Source: Warburgia ugandensis (taxonomy: Eukaryota; Streptophyta; Magnoliopsida; Canellales; Canellaceae). From it: a stretch of 64,000 bases of DNA. Location: the NCBI GenBank assembly GCA_035236585.1, contig CP141128.1, positions 38,298,684-38,362,683 on the forward strand. Direction: 5' to 3'. This document shows, piece after piece, positions 45,246 through 57,619 of the stretch. Position numbers and translations under genes: made by a program. The notes under the pieces were generated by a model that was not told the origin of the DNA, did no database searches, and saw only the letters and a list, made by a program, of their open reading frames with translations. How positions within the stretch are numbered: position 1 is the stretch's first letter; each line of letters opens with the position of its first letter.

Positions 45246-46870
45246 TCTGATCAGATGACGGGCGGTGACCAGAGCTAGGCCACCTATCACCAACACTACC
45301 TCCTCTCCCACACTGTCCAACTCAGTGCAACACTGCTAGTTTCTGGAAATGATCGACAACACGGGTTCCATTCTTAGGTCAAACTGGGCACGGGCAATGC
45401 AGGCGGCCAAAACCCATCAACGTCAACCCTTTTGCCCCTCTTTCCTCCTCTCATCTTCCTCCAAACTCACTATCTCTCTCCCTACTTCATTCTTCGTCAC
45501 TGGCAATAGAACTCCTACAACTATGAATGGCCATTAGGCACTACGCATGGGGACTGTTCATCGTGTTCCTCCCAACCGCAAACAAAATGCCTTTAAGAAG
45601 ATCAACAATTGGGGTCAATCTGATAGAGATATGGACCAATAGTACAGTACGACCACAATCATGTCAATCCATGACCATCCAATAAAGATCTGACACTCCT
45701 GATGATCTATTAGGCAAGGATCAACACGAGTGCAAGTAAAATCACTATTGATCTCATATTTCAATCTGGATGTAATGCACACTATACATCTTAAAATTTC
45801 TAAAAACTTAAGGGGCTTGTAGCTTTCAATGTGTTCCTTCTTGCAGTGAAGTAAGGAACGATTTCTCTCTCTTCCTTGAGATGTTGGACCTTAGTAATTG
45901 GCTTAGTCTTTCCCCCGCAGGATTAGAATCATTCCCCTTGTTGAGTGAGGAGGGCTTGAAAGGATCTCTGTTCTGTCTATGGATCATGGGATTTCTACCA
46001 TATACACACAATGAATTTTTTAATCATCATTATAATGTTACAAAACTTGATCTAATGGTTGGATCAATTGGAAATTGAAAAATTAAATGTGTATGACCAT
46101 CAAAATTGGGTGAACCCTAGATGCAAATGTCAAGAATTGGATCTAGTTGTGGATCAAGAGATTTAGGGTTACTTATTCATGAAAAAGTAATTGGTAAGCT
46201 CATAGATCAATAATTTTAGATGTTGGAAGAGGGATTCAAACCGTGGATTAACAATCATCAACACAGATATATGTTTCTAGCAATTGTTGAAGATCTGATC
46301 AATGATCCGTGATTAGGAAAGATGGACAACATATTAAATGGTCATGATCACAATAATTTGTGCTTAGTGATAGAAAAGTGATCTACAGTTGATCATGAAT
46401 GTGGATAATCCCATAAGACCTAGATTGTAAACGATGAACAATTTAAAAGGAACTTGTGTATGTTTTGTAAGTATGCAAAGTAATCAAGAATGAAAGCATG
46501 AGCAATTAAATCTTAACCGTTGATTAGTCCATGGATTTAATGGTTTTATAGTGTGGAATGGCTAAACGTCAAACCAAGTAGGTGGAATTAAGATTGCCAT
46601 GTTTTTCAATATATTTGTATTTTGATTTGAAGTTAAATATGTATGTTGTGTTTTGAAATTTTTTTTTAAGTATGCACACAAAGATACATGTTATTTACTA
46701 TTTACCTTGTAAGGAAGGTCTACGAGACTATTTGGTGGTAGTTGGGTATATTATTACCCATAATTGTCTGTGTTCTTTGCGAAGTTATTTTAGATGATAT
46801 TAATAAAGTATGATGATTTGTTTTGAGCATTTTTCCATAAGATTTTATTGTAAAAGACTATAATCTATGT

Positions 46871-47380
46871 GATCCAAGATACAATTAAAATCAGGCGACT
46901 TGTAAGAGTTGATCTAGGCCCATCTAAAGACTATGGTCTAGATGATCACAAATATGGTTAAAATTAGACAACTAGTGTAAGTTGGTCTGGCCCGTATATA
47001 GTCTGTATTATATTGATACGGTTAAAATCAAGCAGCTCATGAGAATTGGTCTTGGCTCATTGATATGTTTTGTTCTATTAATATGATTAAAATCAGGCGA
47101 CTATTGAGAGTTGGTCTTGGCCTATATATAGATTATGTGATGTTGATATAGTTAAAATCAAGTGACTCATGAGAGTTGGTCCTGGCTTGTGGTCACATTT
47201 TCCTTTATTGATCCAGTTAAAATCAGGCGACTCGTGAGAGTTGGTCTGGCCCATCTATAGACTGTAATTCACATATATAGTTAAAATTAGGCGACTCGTG
47301 GGCGTTGGTCCTAGCCCATCACAGATACTGATTTACTAATAGGGTTCAAATCAAGCAACTTGTTAACGTTGGTGTCGCCT
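46871..47380 (+). repeat. Eight-unit tandem array, 65-bp period
   Basis: Units start near 46881, 46953, 47018, 47083, 47148, 47213, 47277 and 47341, each with gttaaaatcaggcgactcgt followed by gagagttggtc and a tggcccat-like stretch. Spacing is 64-65 bp except the first (72). Confidence 0.93.
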
Positions 47381-48098
47381 GGGTTGAGTTATAAGACCCT
47401 ATTGTTCTACTATTGAGAGTAGTTAATGAGGGCAAGTGTAGTGAGGCACGATAGGCTTCAAGGTACTCAAGATTTTGATGCATTTTGATTTTTTATATTT
47501 TATATGACTCTTCAATGGAGTTTTGAGGATTTATGTTGGGCATTTGTCATTGATGTTTGATAGGACTATCTGGATGGTAGTTTGAGGTTTTGTGCATATT
47601 TCAGTATGTTTTGAGTTTTCTCACGGACTTGAGAATCTAATATAGATTGTTGTATTTTTATTTGAATGAAAAGGATTGACATAAAACATTAAAGCTTCAT
47701 AACTTCATTCTACATACTAAAATTCAATTTTGATTAGATATTACTATATGAATGTGTTTATGAGCTTATGATATTTAACATTGATTTGTGACTAATGAAA
47801 ATTTAGAAGTCATGTATGTTTTGGATGTGTATTTGTGATTTCTAAAAACTATAATTTAGATTCACTTTATGATCTAATGAGATTGTTTGGTTCTTACTGA
47901 GTATTTGAATTAATGATTGGATAGTTTTGACATGAAATGTATGTTTCGTAAATTTATAGAATTGACATGAGCACATGTTTTAATACATATTGATTTTGAT
48001 CAAATATATAAGTGTTGTTAAAAGCAGTGATTTTTATAAATCATAAATTGTGTTATATTGTTTATGCATCTTGTTCCACCTACACAAGCACTAGCTTG

Positions 48099-48130
48099 CT
48101 GAGATATTGTATTTGTTTACAATATCTCAG
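48099..48130. promoter_or_regulatory. Perfect 12-bp hairpin near LTR end
   Basis: ctgagatattgt and acaatatctcag around an 8-base loop, about 620 bp from the LTR 3' end. It could act in transcript termination or polyadenylation of the LTR; this is inferred. Confidence 0.7.
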
Positions 48131-48751
48131 ATTTGATGAAATAGAACAGAAGAAGGAAAGCAAAAAATAGAACGAAAAGTTGCAATAGAGATTAGCGATG
48201 GTGATGCCAAAGTAAGTATAAGAACATGTGAATGTTCATTTTAGATTTGACATATTAGACTATTACTTCATGATTATTTTTTTTTTGACACATGGACATA
48301 TATGAGAAATGTATGGAATGATGGCTGTGACTGTATAGATTCTAGTAATAATAAAACTTATTTTTAGATCATCTCCTCAAAAGTTAAAAAAAAAAAAAAA
48401 AAACATTTTCTTTTTAAACATATAATACATTTGGATAGGATTGAATGTATATGGGGAATCTTTATTGGTTATTTGTATGATTTGACATCTATCAAGAATA
48501 CCACATCTCATACAAAAAATGCAAAACATCCGATAAATAAAGGAGACTGACAATTTTTTGGTAAAAATAAAAATATCATTTTATCATTAGATACATATTT
48601 ACAAAGTACTAATGACACTCTGGGTTTCTATAAAAATCTTTAAAAAAAAAGTTTCCATTGTTTGTTTACAAAATGAAAAATTTCAACTAGAGGTCTCGCT
48701 TGATCTAAAGAATCGTTAAAAAGTCATTTGAAAAAAAACCAAGTTGTCACA

Positions 48752-50754
48752 CCCAGTCATGCCATTGGGGCTCAAGAATGTTGAAGCAACCTATCAATGA
48801 GCAATGGTGACAATGTTCCATGACATGATCCATTAGCAAGTAGAGGCATACATAGACACATTATTGCTAAATCTATGAAAAGAGAGACAACCATTGCAAG
48901 TACCTCTAAAAGGTGTTTGATCAACTCCGAAAGTATCATCTGCACCTCAATCTAGCTAAGTGCATATTTGAAGACACTGCCAAGAAGCCTCTTGGCTTCA
49001 TAGTATCGAATCAAGGCATTGAGATGGACCCCTCCATGATAAAGGCAATTATGGATTTGTTGCCCCCCATACAATGAGAAAATGGTTCAAGTTTTCTTTG
49101 TTGGATCCAATTCATGAACCGGTTCATACAAAACATCACCCCCATGAGTGCCCCACTTCAAGCTCCTCAGAAAAAATGCTGAAAATGATTAGAACCCTGA
49201 GCGGGATGTGGCTTTCAATAATGTTGACCTCCACAGGGTACCTATTGACTAAATATGATGAAATTGGGAGAAATGAGCAAGTCATCTACTACACGAGTAA
49301 GAGACTTATAGATTACAAGTACTGCGACATGCCAATGGAAGAAACTTGCCTCAATTTAGTGTGGGCCATGCAATGTTTATATTCCATTATCCTTTTTCTC
49401 ACCATATTTGTTTGCTAGCATGAATGGATGGTATGAAATACTTGTTCGAGAAACTTGTGCTCATAGTTCAACTGCTATATCTTAATTTGAGATTGTCTAT
49501 GTGACTCATAAAGTAGAATATCTTTTGTAGTCCAATGTGTTGGTGAATGACAAATTTTCGGACAAAGAGTTGCTTCATGTCTAAGGAGAAGGTTTCGATT
49601 AAGAATAGGATGACCCAGATGATTGGTGGGTCATATATTTGGATGGCACTGTCAACAAAGAAGGAAATGGGGTTAGAAGTGTATTTACTCCCTTGAAAAC
49701 TTAATGTTACCCATGGCCATCAAGCTCAACTTTGAGTGTACCAACAACAAAGCTAAGCATGAAGCATGTATAGCCCAATTGGAAACTGCTAAACAAAGGA
49801 AAGGGAAGCAGTTCAGGGTGTACGATAATTCCCTCGTAATTGTCAAACAAGAGGGGATTGGAAGAACAAAGATCAGAAATTGAAGTCATATCACCAATAT
49901 TTATTTGAGCTCAAGTGTCATACAAGAAATCGCATTTGTACAAATGGTAAGAGGGAAAAATAGGTTAACAGACTTGTTAGCCACCCTTCTTCATACCTTG
50001 CAATTCCATAAGGGGTGCGTCATGTACAAGTAAAACAAGCTAGCCCATTGCATGAAATTGGAACCCAAGCCAACTGAAAAATCACCATAGTATGTGGATA
50101 TCAAAAGATTCTTAGAGTTTCAAATGTTCCCCAACCATGCCAGCAAGGTGGATCATTGTATCATACAAAATATGGAAATTAACTATGTGGAGATTAGCAA
50201 GCAACTTCTTTGGAGCTCTCATGATGGTTTACTATCCTTTATGTGGATAGACAAGAAAAAACGATATAGATGAAGGTGCATGGTGCATGGTGCATGGTGG
50301 TAGATGCGGTGCACACATGAATGGATATGCACTATCCAAGAAGTTATTTAGGTTGAGTTACTACTAGACAACATTGGAGTCTAAACTACATCCAGCACAT
50401 AAGGAAGTGCTGCCATTGCCAAGCCCATGGAAATTTGATACATATGCCAGCCTCAGTACTACATAATCTAAGATCTCCTTGGCCATTTTCAATGTGGGCC
50501 ACAGACATCATAGCAAAAATGTCTCCAAAAGCATCCAATGGCCATGAGTACATCTTAGAGGTCATTGCTTACTTTACAGAGTGGGTGGATGCTAGTCCTA
50601 TGGCATCATCAAAGCAGCCCATGTGCTATAGTTTCGCCAACATAACATCATCTATTGCTATAGGGTACCACATGAAATTGTGACTAATAGTGGCACTCCT
50701 TTTCCAGTAAGCAAGTAGAAGATCTTCATAAGAGACATGGTATCCAGCACTAAG
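48752..50754 (+). pseudogene. Tat-lineage gypsy RT, two RNase H domains and integrase, fragment 5
   Basis: RT resumes with VMPLGLKNVEATYQ, AMVTMFHDMIH, EAYIDTLL (YVDD position, degraded), FDQLRKYHLHLNLAKCIFED and LGFIVSNQGIEMDPS. RNase H shows GYLLTKYDEIGRNEQVIYYT and METC-LNLVWAMQ-like blocks (about 49230-49400). A second RNase H follows at about 49610-49990 (WWVIYLDGTVNKEGNGV, FECTNNKAKHEA, LTDLLATLL), the extra archaeal-type RNase H specific to the Tat lineage. Integrase starts with a zinc-finger region (about 50290-50430; GAHMNGYALSKK, KCCHCQAHGN), then SPWPFSMWATDIIAKMSP and YFTEWVDAS, with GTPFPV near 50695. It ends at about 50754 where another LTR begins. Stops and frame shifts throughout. 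Confidence 0.88.
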
Positions 50755-52925
50755 GTGACCCCAGTTTTTAAAATTTGATTTTCTCATTCTTTTTTTAAGG
50801 CAAGATATCCTTATTTTTTAAAATCACATTTATAAATACAAAACATTGAAAAACCTTTTTCCTTCATAAATTGTTTTCTAAAATCCCAAGTAAATTTTCT
50901 TTCAAAATACTTGCCTTTTTCAAAAGTAGGCCTACATTTGAATTGTTTAGTATCTATCACAAACTCAAATAACAAAGTTGCCCAAGGTACATCAGTCACA
51001 ACCATATTGCCAATGTATTAATCAATAGTAATAAATGTTTTAGCTCCTTAGGCCTTATTACATGAAAAGTCTTTTCATAAACATAAATAATTTTTAAATT
51101 GATAGCTTCTCACATTATCTTCTTAAGGCATAGCCTAGCTCTACTTCTTCCCAATCATATGCCTTCTACAATGAATTTACTTCTTTATTTTCATTTGAGT
51201 ATACATTATATCCATTAGATAAATATAAACCACAAACTAAAAAACTGAGGCAACCGACATGCATACGCTTTTATAATCACATTTTTCAATGCAATAAAAT
51301 CCCATGACTATCTTACATTAGTTGTTCTATGATGTGTATTTATAGGTTTTCATAGGTATTCATATAGCATAAATTCATATGAGTAGATAATCACATTCCC
51401 ATAATGTCACTAAATTAAGAATATCAAATTTAAAATAATCACTTGGTAAAACCATGACATCAACATTCTAGCTGACATAGTATCTCATGCCTTTTGGCAC
51501 CTTAGCAAGTACACCTGTCAATTGGTCATAAAAACTCATCTAATGACCATCTTATGTTCATCTTATGTAGACCATCATCTAACTCCCTAGGCACCAAAAC
51601 AAAAATCTCATGAGAACATTATTCTTACAATCAAATCAATAAATTTTTTGCTCACCAGTATTTGAGTGGAACTTAGACTGTATCCTTATCAATCTGCTCA
51701 AAAGATTTTTATGAGTCACCTATAGTGGTCTCTACTACCAGTCGAATACATTGCCACTTTTTGGCATTTGATACCTTCCACCCTTGGTGCTTAGGGGCTT
51801 AAAGGTGAAACCATACAATAACCCTTTAGCCCACTAGGCACCTTAGCCTGCCAAATATACATAACCATGGTATCATCATACCTAATATCTCATCACAAAA
51901 TGTCATCAAATATGATTTGCAAATCATTTCCTTTTCAAGAGTTAAAATCCTACCATCTTAGTTGGCATACCAAAATTTTCAAAAATATGTTTGAAAAAGC
52001 ATCTCATTTTCAAGATTTCCAAAGCCGTATTTGGCAAGCATCTTTAACTAACTAAAATCCACATTTTCAAAACTGCATTATGGCCATCCAAAAGGCTCAT
52101 GTTATCAATTTGATTTTTTTCATGTGTTTTGAAAACATAGAAAAAACATTCCTTTCAAAAATACGTTCAACATATAATATTCTTGATAACCTATTATTTA
52201 TAGGTAAACATTTTTCTAAAACAATCTCACTCATGTTCAAATTTAAGATCAACCAATGTAATCTATGGGGCAGTTTCCATCAACAGTCATTTTAGTTGTC
52301 CATTCCAATGTCTGGAATATGTCAATTTAGTTACTAAATATGAGAATGTCAAAAGCACATCACATCTCCAACATTTACAGGCAAAAACTCAGTTAATAAT
52401 ATATCATAGTAACATGTTCTTTATTTAGATTTATGTCATTTTCTGGAATGTAACCAATAGCACCATGTCTTTTATTGAGATGAAAACTATGTGCTCTATC
52501 TTACATAAAAGCTTAACTTATTAGTGTTTATCAAATGCTTAATTTAAAATACAATGATTTATAACTAGATCCATTCACATGTTAAAACATCATTATGTAT
52601 CATGTGCATATACATGTCATATATATATATATATGTATGTACACATGTATGAAACCATTCACCCAATGCTTTACACAATGGACACGGTTAACGTAAACAC
52701 TTTGAATTCATATAACATTCTCATTTCATTTGATCTATATAACAATTATATGAAGAGAGATAAAAGACTATGCTCAAACTTATTTTCATGTATAATTCAT
52801 ACATACTACTAGCCCAACACATTGGATGGTAAAACCAACTCATGCACACACTTGTTTCCATGTATAAATCATGCATCCTACTACCCAACACTAGATGATA
52901 AGGCCATATCATGCACACATGTTGA
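50755..52925 (-). repeat. Truncated Tekay-like LTR, minus strand
   Basis: It begins ggtgaccccagtttttaaaatttg, resembling the complement of a Tekay-type LTR end. In the same relative order as the other reversed LTR (11173 on) come a catcagtcacaaccat block, a gagtatacattatatcc block (decayed palindrome) and a 'ggcaccttagc' stretch repeated near 51500, 51590 and 51838. It interrupts the Tat integrase. The far end, TSD and any continuation were not found, so its extent is approximate. Open frames inside are short and unassigned. Confidence 0.55.
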
Positions 52926-53025
52926 TTCTAATTCCCATGTGATAGATGCACATTCCACCTAGGAATTTGATCTTGGTTTGGAAATCCTCATGGATTATGT
53001 CAAGTGTTCAATATTATATAAAAAA

Positions 53026-56000
53026 TTCCCAATTAGTTGCCCATATGTTATAACTTATAATGTTAAATTAGGATTTTTGGCCAAAATTTTATAACACTTG
53101 CATTTCTGATCTAATAATTCAAAAATGTAATATTTTCTAGGTTCAAAGGCAAATCTAGAGTAAGTATATGAATGATCATATTTTTAGCATTTAATTAGGA
53201 TTTTTTTACCTTTTGTAGGACTTGGAGAGATGATCCACAGCCAAGATTTATTAAGATGAGAATTGAAGATCAAGATTAAAAGTTTGAGTCAAGGCCTAAA
53301 TTTCAACATTTCAAAGTAGATCAAGGTCGAAGATCATATCAAGACAAGATGATGGATCAATGGAAGTAATTGGAAGAGCTAAAGGTGACTAAAATGGGCT
53401 CATGAAGCAAGCCATGCATTTCCACCACCTTCACATAAGATCCATTCAAGCCACCTTATCCATGTAAGCGATAACAGAAGGTGACAAGCTAAGGAGTTCA
53501 AGCCAACCCACTCATGCCAAGTGTGTGAACCATGAAGTCAAGACAAATGAGCCCTCAAGGTGAGCCACATAAGCCAATTAAGCCAAATGCCACATGGAGT
53601 CATACAATTGGAGGAGAATTCAAGCAATGGTCCACTTTCTAAATTTGGACTTTCAAGGTTTAATTAGAAGGTTTGAGAGAATTATGTAAAATGAAAGATG
53701 ACTATGCATTGGTGGACCCATCAAGAGAGAAACCCTACTTTCCACCTCCATCTCCAAATCTTTATCAATTCAATTTACCTAGGTTACAAGTTAATAAAGG
53801 GAGGAACCTCCTTAGGAAAAACACAACCCCCTTTCCTAATTGGTAATCAAATGGTTTCCTAAATAGGTAACCTTAGATCTACTTCAATTCAAATAACTTC
53901 AAGACCCTAGATCTTTATTCCTTTTTCCTAAACCTCATACCTTACTTATTCCTTGACTTTCCATTAGCCCAACATCACAAAGTTAGAAGGGAAAGAGCAC
54001 CAATTTCCTTCTTGGAAAAGGTCACCTTCCCCCTTTTCATAATTAGAAACCAACCAGCCCATGCTTCTTATGTCTCTCTTATGTCATGTTTATGACATCA
54101 TCTTGCTAATTCATCTTCCATTAAATCTTCCTTGTTCAATACCCTAATCCTAGGGCCACTTTCTTCATGGTTTCACTTCTTCTTAAGTTACAAACCCACT
54201 TATCTATATATAGCCCATGTTTCATACGAATTTTCCAAGTAGAGGTAGGTGAGACACCTTGAAATCAAGCTTTTCTTCGATGTTATTTGCTATTGGAATT
54301 TGAGATTTATTATATATTTTTCTTCATTTGAATTTTTAGTTATTTTCTTGGATATTTTCTATCCAATTCAAGTTAATAGTTTTCTTGGGTTGGCTTAGTT
54401 TTCATTGATTTAGTTTCTATTATTTTGCTTTCTAGTTTTGCACCTTCCTTTCCATCTAGTTTCTTTTTCTTTATTTGCCCCAATTCCACTTGTTTTTCTT
54501 TATTATTCAATCAAGATTCAAGTAAGTTATTCTCTAGTATTGAAAGCCCAGACAATAGCTAGCTAAATCCTTGATCTCCCCTCTTGAATTTCACATTTTT
54601 TCCCTCAATCACCACCTTAGTTTTAGGTATATTTCCCTTAGCTAGTTCACCCACTTAACCTTATTTTCTCTCAAATTTCATTATGGATTTTCTTTGCATG
54701 TTATTATACTATAGAGTGTAAACATTAGATTATTTTTTTTTTTGTTTTTTAGATAGGATTTTAGGCATTAGAAAAGTGCACATATTTCATATCTGGAAAC
54801 AGTTTTATGCGCATAAATTTAATGTAACTTGGATATGATGCAATAAAGTTCTTTGGGAATTATTGTTATGATTTGTTTATTTTATAAAACTACATAAGAT
54901 TCAGGTTGTTTCCTTGTGTAAAATTTATGGTTTTAATAGCTTTCCAATGCAAGATTTGTTGATATTTTTAAGTACCAAAATCTGAAAATTAGTGTTTTTA
55001 AAATTTTGTGCTTTAATTCTAACCATTAAAACATCTTATTTTCCTGAATCCTTATGTACCTATTTAGATTTTCATGTTGTTTATTAGATCCCATAGTTAG
55101 TTTTCATTGTAACTCACTGTAGGTGCATTAAACTTCACCATTTTTAGGGTCTCAGAATCACGCGCATGGTCCAAAACCCATGCGCATGGTTCTAAATATC
55201 ATTCCTTTTAGATTATTGGTTAATTTAGTTATTTGATATTGTTTTAGAAGTGGTAAATTATCTATTTTCATATGTTTTAAAGTGTAGAAAGTTTTCTTGA
55301 TGCATTTTAGAAAGTTTCCTTTTTAGTAAGTTTAAGGTTAAGTTTTAATTTAAGAAAGGTTTTAATTTATTAGTTTCTTTAAGTTTTGTTGTTTAGTTTG
55401 AATCCTACTAAATTACTATACTTTCCTTTAGTTAATTGCTTGTTAGTTAGGTAGGTTTCCATTCTAATTTTTTTAATTTTAATTTAAGCAAGTTTCTCTT
55501 ACTTTTAGTTATTTTGTACATGTTTCTAATTCCATGTTACTTTAGATTCCTAGTTTAATCACAACTCTCCTTCTTTAGATGAAGTTAGTCAATTTGAATG
55601 AAATCCAATCCATTATAAATCTATGTGATTTCTCATGTGATCAACCTCACTTGCATTAATCTACTACATTGATTCATGTGCTTACGAGCAATTTTAAAGC
55701 TACACCAAGTTTTTAACACCATTGCCTAAGAATCGCAATGGATTTGTGTTTGCATCCTTATTTAGATTTTTTACCTTTAGTCTTAATTTTAGGTTGCATT
55801 AGGTTAGGGTTTTGCATCATAGTTTCTTATCTTGTTAATTCCTCACAAAATTATTCCATCTCAATTATTTTGTGTAAGGGGAATTTGGCAAAGAAGTGGC
55901 TTCATCACTTAGGGTTTATTTGCTTTCCTAGATTAGAGTTTTCGCTTTTTGAATGAAACTTGTAGTGAGGCTCATTTTAACTTGTAATTTCAATTTCAAT

Positions 56001-56554
56001 TTAAATGGGCTTTATTAAAATAGGGAAAGTTTGTGGTATGAAGGCCCAAACTTGATCTTCATCATAAACCGACTATATTTATCCCCCAATTTCATTTTAT
56101 TTTCCTAGTTTAGGTTGCATTTAGTGTAATTTACATTTGGTTGGTAGAATAATTCATATCACTTAGGATCATTCATCTTATTTGTTGCATATTTAATTAG
56201 GGTTATTGCATTAGTTGTACCTCTACCTTGGTTGGATAGCATATAGGTTGTAGTAGTTTCCCTTTCCCTATACTTTCATTGCATATTTACTGCTTTATGG
56301 TGGATGTGTACATTGATAGTAAGGGCTTATAAGATGAGGACTAGATTTCCACACTAGATCCTTATCCCGCCTAGGAAATCAAATCAATCCCTTGTATGCT
56401 TGTGATCCCAACTGTTAATCTTTAATTTACAATCAGATAGCAAGCCACTTAGGGTTTTGAGCACATAACAACCTTTTTGAAAGAGGAGATCTAATGCTGC
56501 TCCAATGGCTCTTGAACTTTGTGGTTATAAGGGGTATCCAAAATCCAAGTGATG
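53026..56554 (+). repeat. Athila-like LTR A (about 3.5 kb)
   Basis: It aligns with 60105-63507 along its length: ataatt...aaatgtaatatttt, gaatgatcatatttttagc, gcacctccttagg / gaacctccttagg, tctatatatagcccatg, gtgggtgagccacc / gtaggtgagacacc, ending with a ggttataaggggtatcc block and aaatccaagtgat. Divergence is on the order of 10% or more by eye, with several indels; about 130 bp near 53275-53430 is missing from LTR B. The start is TT rather than TG, and the end is set by where homology stops. Confidence 0.75.
54204..54212 (+). promoter_or_regulatory. TATA box candidate in LTR A
   Basis: tatatata within atctatatatagccc; the same sequence occurs at about 61143-61151 in LTR B. Confidence 0.5.
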
Positions 56555-57600
56555 ATGAACGATATTGTGAATGCTGGAAGAGATGGAATGAATTACTACA
56601 GAGGTGTCCCCATCATGGATTTGAAAAATAGCAGCAAGTTCAGTATTTCTATGAGGCATTCACACCTCAAAATAAACAAATGGTAGATGCAACAAGTGGA
56701 GGGCCCCTTATTAAGAAAAGTGGAATAGAGGCATGAGAATTTTTCAAACTTTAATGGACAATTCACAACAATGGGATTATTCTCATAGGAGAGAGAGAAA
56801 TTCCCTACCACAAAAGAAAGGAGGCATGTATGAAGTTGGAGTACCATTAGATATGTCTTATAAGCATGAATTTTTAGTAAACACAAATGAGACTTTAGGT
56901 GGGATAATGGTCAAGCTTGAAACAATGTCCAAAAGTTTCATGGCTGCTAATGCAAAAACCTCTATAGGAAGTCTGTGTCATTTGTTCAAGCCCACCCATA
57001 TAACTACAGCTTGTCCATCCAATAGAGTGCTTAATGAATACTTTTTAGAACAAGCGAATGCTCTTAGTCCATTTCACAATTTAGCAAAATCCCGCAATCT
57101 GGAACCTATAATCTTGCATGGGTTAGGCATCCAATTTTTTTTTTGATTGAACAGTTCCTCAACAACCACATGGCTTCCAACAATCTCAACAACAAAAGAG
57201 ACCATCTTTTGAGGAAAATATTCAGGCCTTTATTGAAAGATCTTTAAAGCAAAATGAACGTACTAATAAGGCCTCACATCAATTACAAAATGATAGTTGA
57301 CATTCAGACCATGGCAACTCTCAAACCAAAGCCAAGTTAGAGATGTAGGTTGGCCAATTGTTTACTGCACTACATGATAGAAGAAAAGGTTAGTTCCCTA
57401 GTCAGTCCATCCATAACCCTAAGGACCAATTTGAGAAGGGTCAATTTCTCAAACTCATAACCCTCATGAGCATGCCAAGTCTATAACCACTCTTAGGAAT
57501 GGCCAGCAAGTCAATAACAAAGTTGAGCAAGCCAAGAAAATTGAAGAGGAACACAAGGCAACCAAAACATAGGAGAAAGAAAAGAGACAAAAATCTCTTA
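56555..57600 (+). pseudogene. Athila-like gag, N-terminus deleted
   Basis: It begins within gag directly after LTR A: DDERYCECWKRWNELLQRCPHHGF, then a stop, QQVQYFYEAFTPQNKQMVDATSGGP, matching Athila gag (pattern ETLYEAWERFK.LLR.CPHHG...QVQ.FYNGL....R..IDAA.GG). MRIFQTLMDNSQQWD and YEVG follow, and a zinc-knuckle remnant at about 56977-57015 (C-H-L-F-K-P-T-H-I-T-T-A-C, second Cys lost). The later part (about 57215-57600) holds AFIERSLKQNERTN and a VGQLFTALHDRRKG stretch. The leader, primer site and roughly the first 40% of gag are absent. Confidence 0.85.
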
Positions 57601-57619
57601 AGAATCTATTGTGAAGGCA

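Larger units (their letters stand above)
44485..48751 (+). mobile_element. Solo LTR inside Tat RT, Tekay-like ends
   Basis: The left end reads ttaacaaccctc (TG lost or mutated) and the right end gttgtcaca. The flanks cttag (44480-44484) and cccag (48752-48756) agree at three of five positions, a decayed TSD. RT coding reads straight across the two flanks, so the insert boundaries are secure to within a few bases and there is no internal region. The 4267 bp contain two pyrimidine microsatellites, an eight-unit 65-bp array and a perfect hairpin at 48099-48130. Confidence 0.85.

Noticed and set aside
44779-45320. Open frames of 120-159 codons made of Ser-Leu or Arg-Glu repeats (also at 7676-8010 and 20185-20556)
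   Set aside because: They are translations of (CT)n microsatellites in different frames, with no conserved flanking domain.
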